The notes under the pieces: generated by a model | Databases searched by the model: none | Told to the model about the DNA's origin: nothing | The model's input: the letters and a program-made list of their open reading frames with translations, nothing else | Program-made: the position numbers and the translations under genes | Shown here: positions 7,646 through 15,887 of the stretch, piece by piece | Layout of the letters: every line of letters begins with the position of its first letter | Numbering within the stretch: position 1 is the first letter of the stretch | Assembly: GCA_902801465.1 (NCBI GenBank) | Contig: CADCIH010000020.1 | Location: 1 to 40,805 of the forward strand | Direction of reading: 5' to 3' | DNA from: an uncultured Bacteroidia bacterium | GTDB lineage: Bacteria > Bacteroidota > Bacteroidia > Bacteroidales > F082 | DNA: 40,805 bases

Positions 7646-8839
7646 ATGGAAGAAAAGCTTTTTAATAAGAATTATCTCTGCTTATGTGCGGCTAACTTCT
7701 TGTTTTTCTTCTCGTTTTACCTCTTGCTGCCTGTGTTGCCCTTTTTCATTATTGAGCAATTTCAGGGGAGCAATGCCGTCATTGGCACGGTGATTTCGTG
7801 CTATACCTTGGCCACCTTGATAGTACGTCCGTTTTCGGGTTACATGATGGATACCTTCAAACGCAAACCCCTTTATATGCTGGCGTTGTCGCTTTTCACC
7901 GCCATCTTCATAGGCTATCCTTTCGCCGCCACCATCACAATGTTGATTGTCATTCGCGTTGCTCATGGTTTGGCTTTTGGCTTGACTTCAGTAGGTGGTA
8001 ACACCTTAGTCATTGACGTGGTGCCATCGGAGCATAGGGGAGAGGGCGTCGGTTATTATGGCGTGGCCAACAATATTGCCATGGCTGTGGGACCTATGGT
8101 AGGGCTATTTGTTTATGAGCATCTCAGCTTCAATGTCATTTTCATGGGTTGCATGGCGTGCAGTTTCTTGGCAACGCTGTTTGCCTCGCGCATCCAGACC
8201 AAGGTGCGGCCTCCTGTGAAACGGCCCCATATCTCACTTGACCGTTTTATCTTGATTAAGGGGCTGTTGGCGGGGATTTCTTTCTTGATGCTAGCCTTTG
8301 CCTATGGCCAGATTTCCAATTACATCGCCTTGTATGCCAAGGAGATGGGACTGACTATCAGCAGTGGCTTGTTTTTCACGGTGTATGCCGTGGGCCTGAT
8401 CGCTTCGCGTTTGTTTGCAGGCAGGATGGTTGACAAGGGCAAGGTCACCCATACCATTGCCTTGGGCCTTGGAATCACTGTCTTTGCCCTGCTGGGGCTA
8501 GGTCTTTGCCATTATGTCAACGCTATCGGCTCAACCTACACTGCCATTGCTTTTCTTTTGATTGCCTTGTGCTGCGGTTTGGGTTTCGGAGCTGCCTTCC
8601 CTTCGTTCAACGCTTTATTCATTAATCTGGGTACCAATGCCCAACGTGGCACTGCCACTTCAACCTATCTAACCTCCTGGGACCTCGGTCTGGGCATAGG
8701 AATCTTCTCCGGCGGCATGCTGGCGGAGCATTTCTCCTTTGCCACTGCCTATTTGGTGGCTTCAGGTTCGGTGCTCATATCCCTTGTGTTTTTCATTTTG
8801 GTGGTTGCCCCGCATTATCAAAGAAATAAGTTGCGTTGA
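7646..8839 (+). CDS. MFS transporter, probable drug/sugar efflux type
   Basis: 397 residues with twelve predicted helices, the usual size of the major facilitator superfamily. The loop between helices 2 and 3 has GYMMDTFKRKP, a form of MFS motif A, and the second half repeats it weakly as AGRMVDKGK. Helix 5 contains GYYGVANNIAMAVGPMVG, like motif C of drug:H+ antiporters, so export by proton antiport is likely. The substrate is unknown. The gene stands alone, facing away from the Nudix operon; the next gene has its own promoter overlapping the 3' end of this one. Confidence 0.88.
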   Translation: MEEKLFNKNYLCLCAANFLFFFSFYLLLPVLPFFIIEQFQGSNAVIGTVISCYTLATLIVRPFSGYMMDTFKRKPLYMLALSLFTAIFIGYPFAATITMLIVIRVAHGLAFGLTSVGGNTLVIDVVPSEHRGEGVGYYGVANNIAMAVGPMVGLFVYEHLSFNVIFMGCMACSFLATLFASRIQTKVRPPVKRPHISLDRFILIKGLLAGISFLMLAFAYGQISNYIALYAKEMGLTISSGLFFTVYAVGLIASRLFAGRMVDKGKVTHTIALGLGITVFALLGLGLCHYVNAIGSTYTAIAFLLIALCCGLGFGAAFPSFNALFINLGTNAQRGTATSTYLTSWDLGLGIGIFSGGMLAEHFSFATAYLVASGSVLISLVFFILVVAPHYQRNKLR

Positions 8840-8862
8840 TATGGTATTTTGTTTATTTTTGC
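8832..8862 (+). promoter_or_regulatory. promoter for the secreted endonuclease/phosphatase-fold gene
   Basis: TTG (8832-8834), a 20-nt spacer and TATTTTTG (8855-8862) fit the Bacteroidetes consensus. The -33 element lies inside the last codons of the MFS gene. Confidence 0.6.
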
Positions 8863-8881
8863 GATAACAAAACACCATCAG

Positions 8882-9868
8882 ATGAAAAAACACTTTCTTA
8901 TCACCCTGCTGTTTGCAGTCACCCTGCAAATGACCGCCCAGCAACTCCTTGTGGGCTCCTACAACATCCGATATAAAAACGCCAACGACAGCCTTCAAGG
9001 CAATGTTTGGACCAAACGTTGCCAAGTGATCTGCGACCAGGTGAACTTTATGGCACCTGATATCTTTGGGACACAAGAGGTGTTGTATGGACAACTCCAG
9101 GACATGAAAAAAGCCCTCGATGGCTATGACTATATAGGCATCGGTCGCGACGACGGCAAGCGCGGCGGTGAACATGAGGCCATCTTTTATAAAAAGGGGA
9201 AGATAAAACTCTTGGATCATGGGGATTTCTGGCTGAGCGAGAACCCAGAAAAACCTGGTTTGGGCTGGGATGCCGCTTGCATCCGCATCTGCACCTGGGG
9301 TAAGTTCAGCGTGGTGCGGCCAGACGACGGTCGCCGCCGTGGACTTTTTAACCGAGGACCCCGACCCAAGGAAACGAAGTTCTATTTCTTCAACCTCCAC
9401 ATGGACCATGTGGGCATGGTGGCCCGCCGCGAAGCAGCCAAGCTGATTGTAGCCAAGGTAAAGGAGATAGCCCAAGGCGCTCCAGTGTTCATCACAGGCG
9501 ACTTCAACGTGGATCAATACAATGAGATTTATACCATCTTCACCGAGTCGGGCATTCTGAAAGACTCCTACGATGCCGCCCGCATTCGCTTCGCTGAGAA
9601 CGGCACCTTCAACGCTTTCAAGACGGAATACTATACCACCAGCCGCATCGATCACGTCTTCGTCTCCCCCGAGATGACAGTCGAATCGTACGGCGTACTC
9701 ACCAACAGCTACTGGACTCCCGATGAAACAGAAGAAACACTCAAATCATCCGACGCACCACAAGAGATCTCCTTTGACAATTACATTCGGAGAAATCCAT
9801 CGGATCACTATCCAGTGTTTGTAAAGGTAAGGTTATTAATGCACCCCATCGGGGTGCTACCTCGGTAG
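8882..9868 (+). CDS. secreted endonuclease/exonuclease/phosphatase-family protein
   Basis: 328 residues from the chosen ATG; the frame is open further up, but only this start gives a signal peptide (MKKHFLITLLFAVTLQMTAQ). The EEP fold is clear: SYNIRY at the N-terminus, FGTQEV with the metal-binding Glu, HMDHVG, GDFNVDQ with the catalytic Asp/Asn, and the final SDHYPVFVKV with the Asp-His pair. Secreted EEP proteins of gut Bacteroidetes cleave phosphodiester or phosphomonoester substrates outside the cytoplasm; the substrate here is unknown. The last nine residues (MHPIGVLPR) come from the palindromic repeat at 9841-9933; the normal family end would be close to VKV. Confidence 0.9.
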   Translation: MKKHFLITLLFAVTLQMTAQQLLVGSYNIRYKNANDSLQGNVWTKRCQVICDQVNFMAPDIFGTQEVLYGQLQDMKKALDGYDYIGIGRDDGKRGGEHEAIFYKKGKIKLLDHGDFWLSENPEKPGLGWDAACIRICTWGKFSVVRPDDGRRRGLFNRGPRPKETKFYFFNLHMDHVGMVARREAAKLIVAKVKEIAQGAPVFITGDFNVDQYNEIYTIFTESGILKDSYDAARIRFAENGTFNAFKTEYYTTSRIDHVFVSPEMTVESYGVLTNSYWTPDETEETLKSSDAPQEISFDNYIRRNPSDHYPVFVKVRLLMHPIGVLPR

Positions 9869-9933
9869 GAAAAAACGATAAATTTATATTATTGTTTCGT
9901 TTTTCCTACCGATATGGCTTCCCGATGGGAAGC
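9841..9933. repeat. composite palindromic element over convergent gene ends
   Basis: Three inverted repeats are nested. GCACCCC-ATC-GGGGTGC (9841-9857) and GCTTCCC-GAT-GGGAAGC (9917-9933) are perfect 7-bp hairpins. Between them CGGTAGGAAAAAACGA (9863-9878) pairs with TCGTTTTTCCTACCG (9897-9911) around an AT-rich loop. The central stem may serve as a two-way terminator for the convergent genes. Both genes are translated into the element. Confidence 0.8.
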
Positions 9934-10695
9934 TCTTCTTTGCCTCACCGCTTCAAACGTCACAATCGCTGTCGTTACTGACACATTAAGTGAGTCGGCG
10001 ATGCCGTTCATGGGGATGATGATGTTCTGGTCGGCGGCATCGACCCAGGCCTGCGAGATGCCTGTGGCTTCAGTGCCCATCACAAGGGCGGAGGCTTTTG
10101 TGAAGTCGGCATCGAGATAGTCGATGGAGGCTTTCAGGTAAGTGCAATAAATCGTGATCCCATTCTTTTTCAGCCATTGGATGCATTCGTCGGTGGAGCA
10201 GGCATATATCGGCACGCTGAAGATGCATCCGATGCTGGCGCGGATGGCGTTGGGGTTGTAGAGGTCGGTGGCAGGATCGGCCACGATGACGGCATCCACC
10301 CCGGCAGCATCGGCGGTGCGCATGACGGCACCCAGATTACCTGGCTTTTCCACCGTTTCCAATACGATGATCAAAGCGTTCTTTCGAGGTTTAAACTCGT
10401 TGATGTTCTTGTATTTAGGAATGGCGACTGCAAGTAATCCATCACTTCCTTCACGGTAGGCGATTTTGTCGAAAACCTCCTCGGTGACGGTCTCCATGAA
10501 CGAGGCTTGAATCTTCAAAGGCTCCCTTAGCAATGACTCGCAAACATAAAGCTGCTCGATCTCGAAACCACATTGCTGGGCCCTCTCAATCTCCCGCTGG
10601 CCTTCAATCAATATGCGGTTCTGCTCCCTACGTTCAGAGGCTTTCTGGAGTCGTACGAGATTCTTAATCTTTGGGTTGGATTTGCTGGTGATCAT
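9889..10695 (-). CDS. TrmH-family (SpoU) RNA 2'-O-methyltransferase
   Basis: 268 residues. The N-terminal substrate-binding domain (LIEGQREIERA) is followed by the SPOUT domain with its three motifs: VEKPGNLGAVMRTADA, VMGTEATGIS and IPMNGIADSLNVSVTTAI. The last carries the SAM-binding knot. The enzyme transfers a methyl group to a ribose 2'-OH in rRNA or tRNA; the target nucleotide is not evident. The start overlaps the end of the EamA gene by 32 nt, so the two are on one transcript. The final 14 residues (ASHREAISVGKTKQ) are encoded by the palindromic element at 9841-9933 and extend beyond the usual family end. Confidence 0.92.
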   Translation of the reverse strand: MITSKSNPKIKNLVRLQKASERREQNRILIEGQREIERAQQCGFEIEQLYVCESLLREPLKIQASFMETVTEEVFDKIAYREGSDGLLAVAIPKYKNINEFKPRKNALIIVLETVEKPGNLGAVMRTADAAGVDAVIVADPATDLYNPNAIRASIGCIFSVPIYACSTDECIQWLKKNGITIYCTYLKASIDYLDADFTKASALVMGTEATGISQAWVDAADQNIIIPMNGIADSLNVSVTTAIVTFEAVRQRRASHREAISVGKTKQ

Positions 10696-11581
10696 AGGAG
10701 TGGGATGTTTTTAGTTGAGAAAGTACCAAACCGAACACTACTACGGCGATGCCGATGATCTTGAATGCCGTCATGTCTTCAATGGCAAGAAGATAGCTGA
10801 AGATGGCGGTGAAGACGGGAATCAGGTTGGAATACACGTTGGCCTTTGAGGCACCCAGTTTGCTGAAGGTGAAGGCCCACAAGGCGTAGGCACCGGCGCT
10901 GCAGAAGATGCCCAAGCAGACCAATGGCAAGATGTAGCACCCTATGTTGGCGAAGTTGGAAGGCTCGAACCGTTCCATGATGAAGACCATGGGGATGAAA
11001 TAAATCATTCCGATGATGTTCTGCATCCAAGTGATAGTCAGTGGTTTGTATAACTTTGTGAGACGGATTAGCGCAATGGAATAGCCTACCGCCACGATGA
11101 CCGATCCGCAAAGGAAGAGGATGCCTTTGGGCGAGGCCGTGAACTCAAGATCCTTGTTGAGCAGCATGATGATGACTCCCGTGAAGGAGATGATGAATCC
11201 AACGATGTTCATAGGGGTGAGGCGCTCTTTGAGGAACACCCGCGCGGCGATTGGGGTGACCAGAGGAATCAAGGCGATGATGCCTGAGCCGATGACTGGA
11301 GAGGTGTTTTTCAGCCCATAGCCTTCGAAGATAAAGTAAAGGAAGGGCTCGAACATGGCAGCGATGGCGAACAGCCCAAGGTGCTTTCGCTGGATTTTTT
11401 CATTGATCCGAAACAAAAACAAAATGGTTGTGAGAAATATTGTCGCTATCACAAGGCGCAAGAAGATGGTTGCTGTGGGATTCAGGTTTTGATAGACCTG
11501 GGTGGACCACACGAACGACATGCCCCAGAAAACCATGGCGACGATGCCAGCGAGATGTACGATGAAGCCTTTGTTTTTCAT
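10664..11581 (-). CDS. EamA/DMT-family transporter
   Basis: 305 residues with ten predicted helices in two homologous EamA halves; each half begins with a helix rich in Gly and Trp (VAMVFWGMSFVW; LCGSVIVAVGYSIAL). Members of the drug/metabolite transporter superfamily export amino acids, nucleosides or other metabolites. I chose the start MKNKGF at 11581; seven further codons upstream lack a start context and would overlap the -7 box. The gene overlaps the methyltransferase gene by 32 nt. Confidence 0.88.
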   Translation of the reverse strand: MKNKGFIVHLAGIVAMVFWGMSFVWSTQVYQNLNPTATIFLRLVIATIFLTTILFLFRINEKIQRKHLGLFAIAAMFEPFLYFIFEGYGLKNTSPVIGSGIIALIPLVTPIAARVFLKERLTPMNIVGFIISFTGVIIMLLNKDLEFTASPKGILFLCGSVIVAVGYSIALIRLTKLYKPLTITWMQNIIGMIYFIPMVFIMERFEPSNFANIGCYILPLVCLGIFCSAGAYALWAFTFSKLGASKANVYSNLIPVFTAIFSYLLAIEDMTAFKIIGIAVVVFGLVLSQLKTSHSYDHQQIQPKD

Positions 11582-11589
11582 ATCGGCGG

Positions 11590-11597
11590 CAAAAATA
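11590..11597 (-). promoter_or_regulatory. -7 promoter box for the EamA/TrmH pair
   Basis: TATTTTTG on the minus strand, only 8 bp upstream of the EamA start. If used, the transcript would have almost no leader. No -33 element was recognised. Confidence 0.4.
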
Positions 11598-11649
11598 GGC
11601 ATTTTTCATCTTTTTCTGAGCGAAAGTCGAATTTTTGGCGAGATTGTTG

Positions 11650-11657
11650 TATGTTTG
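11650..11657 (+). promoter_or_regulatory. -7 promoter box for the tandem lipoproteins
   Basis: TATGTTTG, 46 bp before the first lipoprotein start. No -33 element was found at the expected spacing. Confidence 0.45.
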
Positions 11658-11703
11658 CATGCGTTTTTCAGATTAAATTGTATCATTATAAAACTATCTT
11701 ATC

Positions 11704-12201
11704 ATGAAAAAGTTAACAGTAATAACCCTGGCTATCCTGTCAGTGTTTGTCATGGCTTCCTGCCGCGGTCCCAAGGGCAATGCCAATGTGAAATCATCAA
11801 CCGTAACTGTAAGATCATCAGACTGGTATTGGGACAACACCTCATGGCGTGTCGATCTTGAATACAAGGCTATCAATGCCGACATCGACAACTATGGTGC
11901 CGTGCTTGTTTACATGGATAACAATAACACTTGGCGTCAGCTCCCGATGACCTTCTATTATACCGATGAGGTAAACGGGGAAACTGTTTATTGCTCTTCC
12001 TCCCTTGAAGTCTCCAGCTACAAAGAGGGTGTGAGCATTTTCTGGACCGAGAACGACTTCTATGACGGCTACCGTCCCGATGATCATGATTTCAAGATCG
12101 TAGCTATTGCCGCCAGTGAGTACCAACGTCGTTCCGATGTCGATTATAGCGACTACGAGGCTGTGAAGAGAGCCTTCCAAATCGAGGAGGATGTGAAATG
12201 A
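11704..12201 (+). CDS. lipoprotein, paralogue of the next gene
   Basis: 165 residues with a lipobox VMASC (lipidation at Cys20). A very short linker RGPKGNANV follows, then a conserved domain of about 130 residues with SSDWYWDNTSWRVDLEY, TWRQLPMTFYY, SIFWTENDFYDGYRP and VDYSDYEAVK. The domain is shared almost line by line with the protein at 12198-12758. The linker here has only one or two collagen-like Gly-x-y triplets, compared with about eight in the paralogue. Function unknown; probably an outer-membrane-anchored surface protein. The stop overlaps the next start as ATGA. Confidence 0.8.
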   Translation: MKKLTVITLAILSVFVMASCRGPKGNANVKSSTVTVRSSDWYWDNTSWRVDLEYKAINADIDNYGAVLVYMDNNNTWRQLPMTFYYTDEVNGETVYCSSSLEVSSYKEGVSIFWTENDFYDGYRPDDHDFKIVAIAASEYQRRSDVDYSDYEAVKRAFQIEEDVK

Positions 12202-12758
12202 AAAAGGTATTTGGTTTCGCAATAGCCTTGGTGGCATTAACCCTGATGGTTTCATGTGTAAAGGAAGGTCCCATGGGTCCGATGGGTCCTCAAGGTCCTA
12301 TGGGTCCACAGGGACCACAAGGCCCTGCAGGTCAGGATGGGAATGCCAATGTAGCTTCGAGCACCCTTACGGTATATCCAAACGATTGGTATTGGGATAA
12401 CGTTTCGTGGCGCGTCGATTTCGACTATCCGGCTGTTAATTCCGACATTTACAATAGCGGCGTGGTACTGGTGTATATGGAAACCGAAAACACCTGGCGT
12501 CAAATCCCCATGACCTTCTATTATTCAGAGACAAATGAAGAAGGGGAGACCTTCTACTATTCCTCGTCGCTCGAGACTTCGTTCTATGTAGGTGGTGTGA
12601 GCGTGTTCTGGACAGAAAGCGATTTCTATGACGGTTATCGTCCTGAGGAGCACCGCTTCCGCATCGTGGCTATCTCGGCGGGTTACTATAATGCCCACCC
12701 GGAGGTCGATTACAGCGATTACGAAGTAGTCAAGGAAACCTTTGAATTGGCTGATTGA
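12198..12758 (+). CDS. lipoprotein with collagen-like stalk
   Basis: 186 residues. The lipobox is LMVSC (Cys20). Residues 24-50 or so are a run of Gly-x-y triplets (Gly-Pro-Met, Gly-Pro-Gln, Gly-Pro-Ala, Gly-Gln-Asp), about eight in a row, a collagen-like sequence that could form a trimeric stalk. The C-terminal domain repeats that of the previous gene (NDWYWDNVSWRVDF, TWRQIPMTFYY, SVFWTESDFYDGYRP). A lipid anchor, stalk and head arrangement is inferred. It ends 12 bp before the stop of the convergent antiporter gene, leaving no room for a separate terminator. Confidence 0.82.
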   Translation: MKKVFGFAIALVALTLMVSCVKEGPMGPMGPQGPMGPQGPQGPAGQDGNANVASSTLTVYPNDWYWDNVSWRVDFDYPAVNSDIYNSGVVLVYMETENTWRQIPMTFYYSETNEEGETFYYSSSLETSFYVGGVSVFWTESDFYDGYRPEEHRFRIVAISAGYYNAHPEVDYSDYEVVKETFELAD

Positions 12759-12770
12759 TTCGGACCATGT

Positions 12771-13742
12771 TTATTGTGTCATGACTGTATAGGTCATGAA
12801 CCCTATAAAGGCAAGAAGCATCAAAAACCCTTCGAAACGGGAAAGCTTCTTGCCTTTTCCCGTAAATACGAAGAGCAACATCAATGCGTTGGCGCCAAAG
12901 AGGAAATACAAGGTATTGTTCATTTGTACGTCAAACTGAAGCGGTGTGATCAATCCGCTGATGCCGAGTACGACAAAGATGTTCAAGATGTTGGAACCCA
13001 GTACATTGCCGATGGCGATGCCAGAGTTCTTCTTGGTGGCTGCTACAATCGAGGTGATGAGCTCGGGTAGCGAAGTGGCCATGGCTACTACGGTCAAACC
13101 TATCATGGCATCACTCATGCCCCAGGCCTTGGCGATGGTCTGGGCGTTGTTGGAGACCAGCTCGCCTCCGATGTAAAGTCCAACGATGCCAAAAACAAGA
13201 TAAAGGATGGTCTTGCCCCATGGCATCGGAAGTTGGATGATTTCCACTTCGGTGTTGGTAGAGGAGCCGTCTTTCTTGCCGGTCGAGTCGTTCTTTTTCA
13301 TGGTAAGGACCAGATAGCATGCGGCAAGTGCCAATAGCAGCAAGCCTTCAATCCAATTGATGGTGAGGCTGCCCCAGGTGAAATTGGCAAAAATGAACAA
13401 AGCGGCAGTGGCCACAAAGCCCGCCGGGATGTCGCGTCTAATGGAGATGCGGTCCACGTCGATGGGATATATTACCGATGCCACACCGAGGATGAGCAGG
13501 ATGTTCATGATGTTGCTACCCACGATGTTGCCGATGGCCAAGCCAGAACTGCCTTTGATGCATGAAAACACATTAATGATCAGTTCGGGGAGGGAAGTGC
13601 CAAACGCCACGATGGTCAGGCCGATGATCAAAGGGGAGAGCTTGGCGCGGATACCTACGCTGGTGGCTCCGTCAACAAGCCAGTTCGCACCAAGGATCAA
13701 AGCGACAAATCCAACTATTAATAATAGGATTGAGAGTATCAT
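12771..13742 (-). CDS. CaCA-family calcium/sodium antiporter
   Basis: 323 residues, ten to eleven helices. The two alpha repeats that form the ion pathway are clear: GTSLPELIINV with GNIVGSNIMN in the first half, and ATSLPELITSIV with GNVLGSNILN in the second. Both Glu residues of the PE motifs are present. The family exchanges Ca2+ for Na+ (or K+) across the inner membrane; the YrbG-like form fits the length. A Lys/Asp/Ser-rich loop (KKNDSTGKKDGSS) links the halves. The start overlaps the YggS stop as ATGA, so the gene is co-translated after it. Confidence 0.92.
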   Translation of the reverse strand: MILSILLLIVGFVALILGANWLVDGATSVGIRAKLSPLIIGLTIVAFGTSLPELIINVFSCIKGSSGLAIGNIVGSNIMNILLILGVASVIYPIDVDRISIRRDIPAGFVATAALFIFANFTWGSLTINWIEGLLLLALAACYLVLTMKKNDSTGKKDGSSTNTEVEIIQLPMPWGKTILYLVFGIVGLYIGGELVSNNAQTIAKAWGMSDAMIGLTVVAMATSLPELITSIVAATKKNSGIAIGNVLGSNILNIFVVLGISGLITPLQFDVQMNNTLYFLFGANALMLLFVFTGKGKKLSRFEGFLMLLAFIGFMTYTVMTQ

Positions 13743-14410
13743 ACGTTGTAGTGTCTGGGTCCGAAAATCTTGCTTCCAATCCTCACAAGAGTTGCTCCTT
13801 CCTCGATGGCAATCGGATAATCTTCCGACATGCCCATGGAGATTTCCTTGAACTGTGGTTGGCCGGCAAAATAATCCTGTTTCAGGGTGTCGAAAATCGC
13901 TTTCAGATGCTTGAACTCCTTTCGGACTTCCACCTCGTCGTCGGTGAAGGTGGCCATGCCCATCACGCCGCAGATGCGGATGTTTTCCATGTTTTTGAAG
14001 GTGTCGGATTCTAGCAATTGTCGCGCTTCCTCCAAGTCAAGTCCGAACTTGGTCTCCTCTTGGGCGATGTGGAACTGCAAAAGGCAGTCCGCCACGCGCT
14101 CGTGCTTCTTGGCTTCCTTGTTGACAGCCTCCAGCAGATTGGCGGAGTCGATGCTGTGGATGAGGGTGACAAAGGGGATGATATATTTGATTTTGTTGGT
14201 CTGAAGATGACCGATGAAATGCCATTGGATGTCCTTGGGGAGCGCTTCGTGCTTGTCGCGCAGTTCTTGTGGATAGTTCTCTCCAAAGGTGCGATGGCCG
14301 GCGTCATAAGCTTCTTGAATATCGCTGATAGGCTTGGTTTTCGAAACCGCCACCAAGGTAACATGTTCAGGAATGGTAGCCTTGATTCTTTCCAGATTTT
14401 CCTTGATCAT
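13739..14410 (-). CDS. YggS/PROSC-family pyridoxal-phosphate homeostasis protein
   Basis: 223 residues, a single TIM barrel. Lys24 in VAVSKTKP is the PLP Schiff-base residue. The family patterns FGENYPQEL, WHFIGHLQTNK, GVMGMAT and the phosphate-binding end SMGMSEDYPIAI...ATLVRIGS are present. The protein buffers cytoplasmic pyridoxal phosphate and has no known catalytic activity. It is the first gene of a two-gene leftward operon with the CaCA antiporter (4-nt overlap); a -7 box lies at 14432-14439, divergent from that of ffh. Confidence 0.93.
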   Translation of the reverse strand: MIKENLERIKATIPEHVTLVAVSKTKPISDIQEAYDAGHRTFGENYPQELRDKHEALPKDIQWHFIGHLQTNKIKYIIPFVTLIHSIDSANLLEAVNKEAKKHERVADCLLQFHIAQEETKFGLDLEEARQLLESDTFKNMENIRICGVMGMATFTDDEVEVRKEFKHLKAIFDTLKQDYFAGQPQFKEISMGMSEDYPIAIEEGATLVRIGSKIFGPRHYNV

Positions 14411-14431
14411 AGCCGTTAGTTATTAGTGGTG

Positions 14432-14439
14432 CAAAAATA
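14432..14439 (-). promoter_or_regulatory. -7 promoter box for yggS/antiporter
   Basis: TATTTTTG on the minus strand, 21 bp in front of the YggS start. No clear -33 element; the upstream DNA is an AT-rich repeat. Confidence 0.45.
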
Positions 14440-14441
14440 GT

Positions 14442-14476
14442 CATAATTCATAATTCTTAATTCATAATTCCTAATT
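14442..14476. repeat. AATTCATAATTC-type short repeats upstream of ffh
   Basis: A run of AATTC-containing units (ATAATTC, TTAATTC, CTAATT) between the divergent yggS and ffh promoter boxes. On the other strand it reads as GAATTA(A/T)GAATT units, like the run at 15849-15881 on the far side of ffh. Confidence 0.5.
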
Positions 14477-14482
14477 ATTTTG

Positions 14483-14490
14483 TACCTTTG
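14483..14490 (+). promoter_or_regulatory. -7 promoter box for ffh
   Basis: TACCTTTG, an exact TAnnTTTG match, 19 bp before the ffh ATG. No -33 element was recognised. Confidence 0.55.
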
Positions 14491-14509
14491 CACCCAAATT
14501 TTTGAAGAT

Positions 14510-15841
14510 ATGTTTGAAGGCTTAACTGAAAAATTAGAACGTTCGTTCAAGATCCTTAAGGGACAAGGATATATCACTGAAGTCAACGTGGCTGACACCA
14601 TGAAGGAAATCCGCCGTGCATTGCTTGACGCTGACGTCAGTTTCAAGATTGCCAAGGATGTCACCAACAAAATCAAGGAAAAGGCTCTGGGTCAGCAGAT
14701 TTTGACCTCGGTGAAGCCGGGTGAGATGATGGTGAAGATCGTCCACGACGAGCTGGCCGAGCTGATGGGTGGTCAAGAGGTGGAGGTCAACCTGAAAGGT
14801 CAGCCTGCCATCATCCTAATCGCCGGTCTGCAAGGTTCCGGTAAGACTACCTTCTCAGCTAAACTGGCTTATTACCTGAAACGCAAGAAGAGCAAGCAGG
14901 TGCTTCTAGTGGCCGGCGACGTGTATCGTCCCGCCGCTATCGACCAATTGAAGGTGTTGGGACAGCAGGTGGAAGTGGAGGTGTATAGCGAGGAAGGCAA
15001 CAAGAACCCCGTTGAGATTGCCCAGCACGCCATTGAGCACGCCAAGGCCCAGAACAAGAACGTGGTCATCATCGATACCGCCGGTCGTCTGGCCGTTGAC
15101 GAGGAGATGATGGACGAGATCAGCCGTATCAAGGAGACAGTGCGTCCGCATGAGACCCTCTTCGTGGTCGATGCCATGACCGGTCAGGATGCCGTGAACA
15201 CCGCCAAGGCCTTCAATGACCGCCTAGACTTCGACGGCGTGGTGCTGACCAAATTGGACGGCGACACCCGCGGTGGTGCGGCCCTTACAATCCGCACGGT
15301 GGTCGAAAAACCCATCAAGTTCGTCGGTATCGGCGAAAAGATGGATGCACTCGACGTGTTTTACCCGAAACGTATGGCCGACCGTATCCTCGGCATGGGT
15401 GATATCGTCTCACTGGTGGAACGCGCCCAGGAGCAGTTCGACGAGGAAGAGGCCAAGCGTTTGCAGCGTAAACTGGCCAAGAACGAATTCAACTACAACG
15501 ACTTCCTGAAGCAGATCCAGCAAATCAAGAAGATGGGTAACATCAAGGACCTGGCAAGCATGATTCCGGGCATGGATAAGGCGCTCAAGGGTGAAGAGAT
15601 CGACGACGACGCCTTCAAGAGCATCGAAGCCATCATCTACTCGATGACACCCGAAGAACGTGAAAATCCCTCGGTCCTCAACGGCAGCCGCCGCAAACGT
15701 ATCGCGGCAGGCAGCGGCACCTCCATCGTGGAAGTCAACCGTCTCATCAAACAGTTTGAGGAGACTGCCAAGATGATGCGCATGATGACTACCGGCGGCG
15801 GCAAGAAACTGATGCGTATGGCTGCTGGGAGGAGGAAGTGA
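14510..15841 (+). CDS. ffh: signal recognition particle protein Ffh
   Basis: 443 residues. The N domain is followed by the GTPase (G) domain with the P-loop GLQGSGKTT, DTAGR (G3) and TKLDGD (G4), and by the Met-rich M domain with the RNA-binding motif SRRKRIAAGSGT and a MMRMM tail. It binds 4.5S RNA and signal sequences of nascent membrane proteins and hands them to FtsY. The start MFEGLTEKL fits the family; the frame is open for ten more codons, which would run through the promoter box. It heads a rightward run with folD (46 nt gap) and the two-component genes. Confidence 0.97.
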   Translation: MFEGLTEKLERSFKILKGQGYITEVNVADTMKEIRRALLDADVSFKIAKDVTNKIKEKALGQQILTSVKPGEMMVKIVHDELAELMGGQEVEVNLKGQPAIILIAGLQGSGKTTFSAKLAYYLKRKKSKQVLLVAGDVYRPAAIDQLKVLGQQVEVEVYSEEGNKNPVEIAQHAIEHAKAQNKNVVIIDTAGRLAVDEEMMDEISRIKETVRPHETLFVVDAMTGQDAVNTAKAFNDRLDFDGVVLTKLDGDTRGGAALTIRTVVEKPIKFVGIGEKMDALDVFYPKRMADRILGMGDIVSLVERAQEQFDEEEAKRLQRKLAKNEFNYNDFLKQIQQIKKMGNIKDLASMIPGMDKALKGEEIDDDAFKSIEAIIYSMTPEERENPSVLNGSRRKRIAAGSGTSIVEVNRLIKQFEETAKMMRMMTTGGGKKLMRMAAGRRK

Positions 15842-15848
15842 GAAGTGA

Positions 15849-15881
15849 GAATTAAGAATTTTGAATTAAGAATTAAGAATT
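15849..15881. repeat. GAATTAAGAATT repeats between ffh and folD
   Basis: GAATTAAGAATT at 15849-15860 and GAATTAAGAATTAAGAATT at 15863-15881 fill most of the 46-bp gap between ffh and folD. Confidence 0.65.
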
Positions 15882-15887
15882 ATAGAG

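Noticed and set aside
8762-9655. 297-codon open frame on the minus strand
   Set aside because: It lies opposite the EEP protein gene, whose catalytic motifs and signal peptide are clear. The antisense translation has no recognisable motif.
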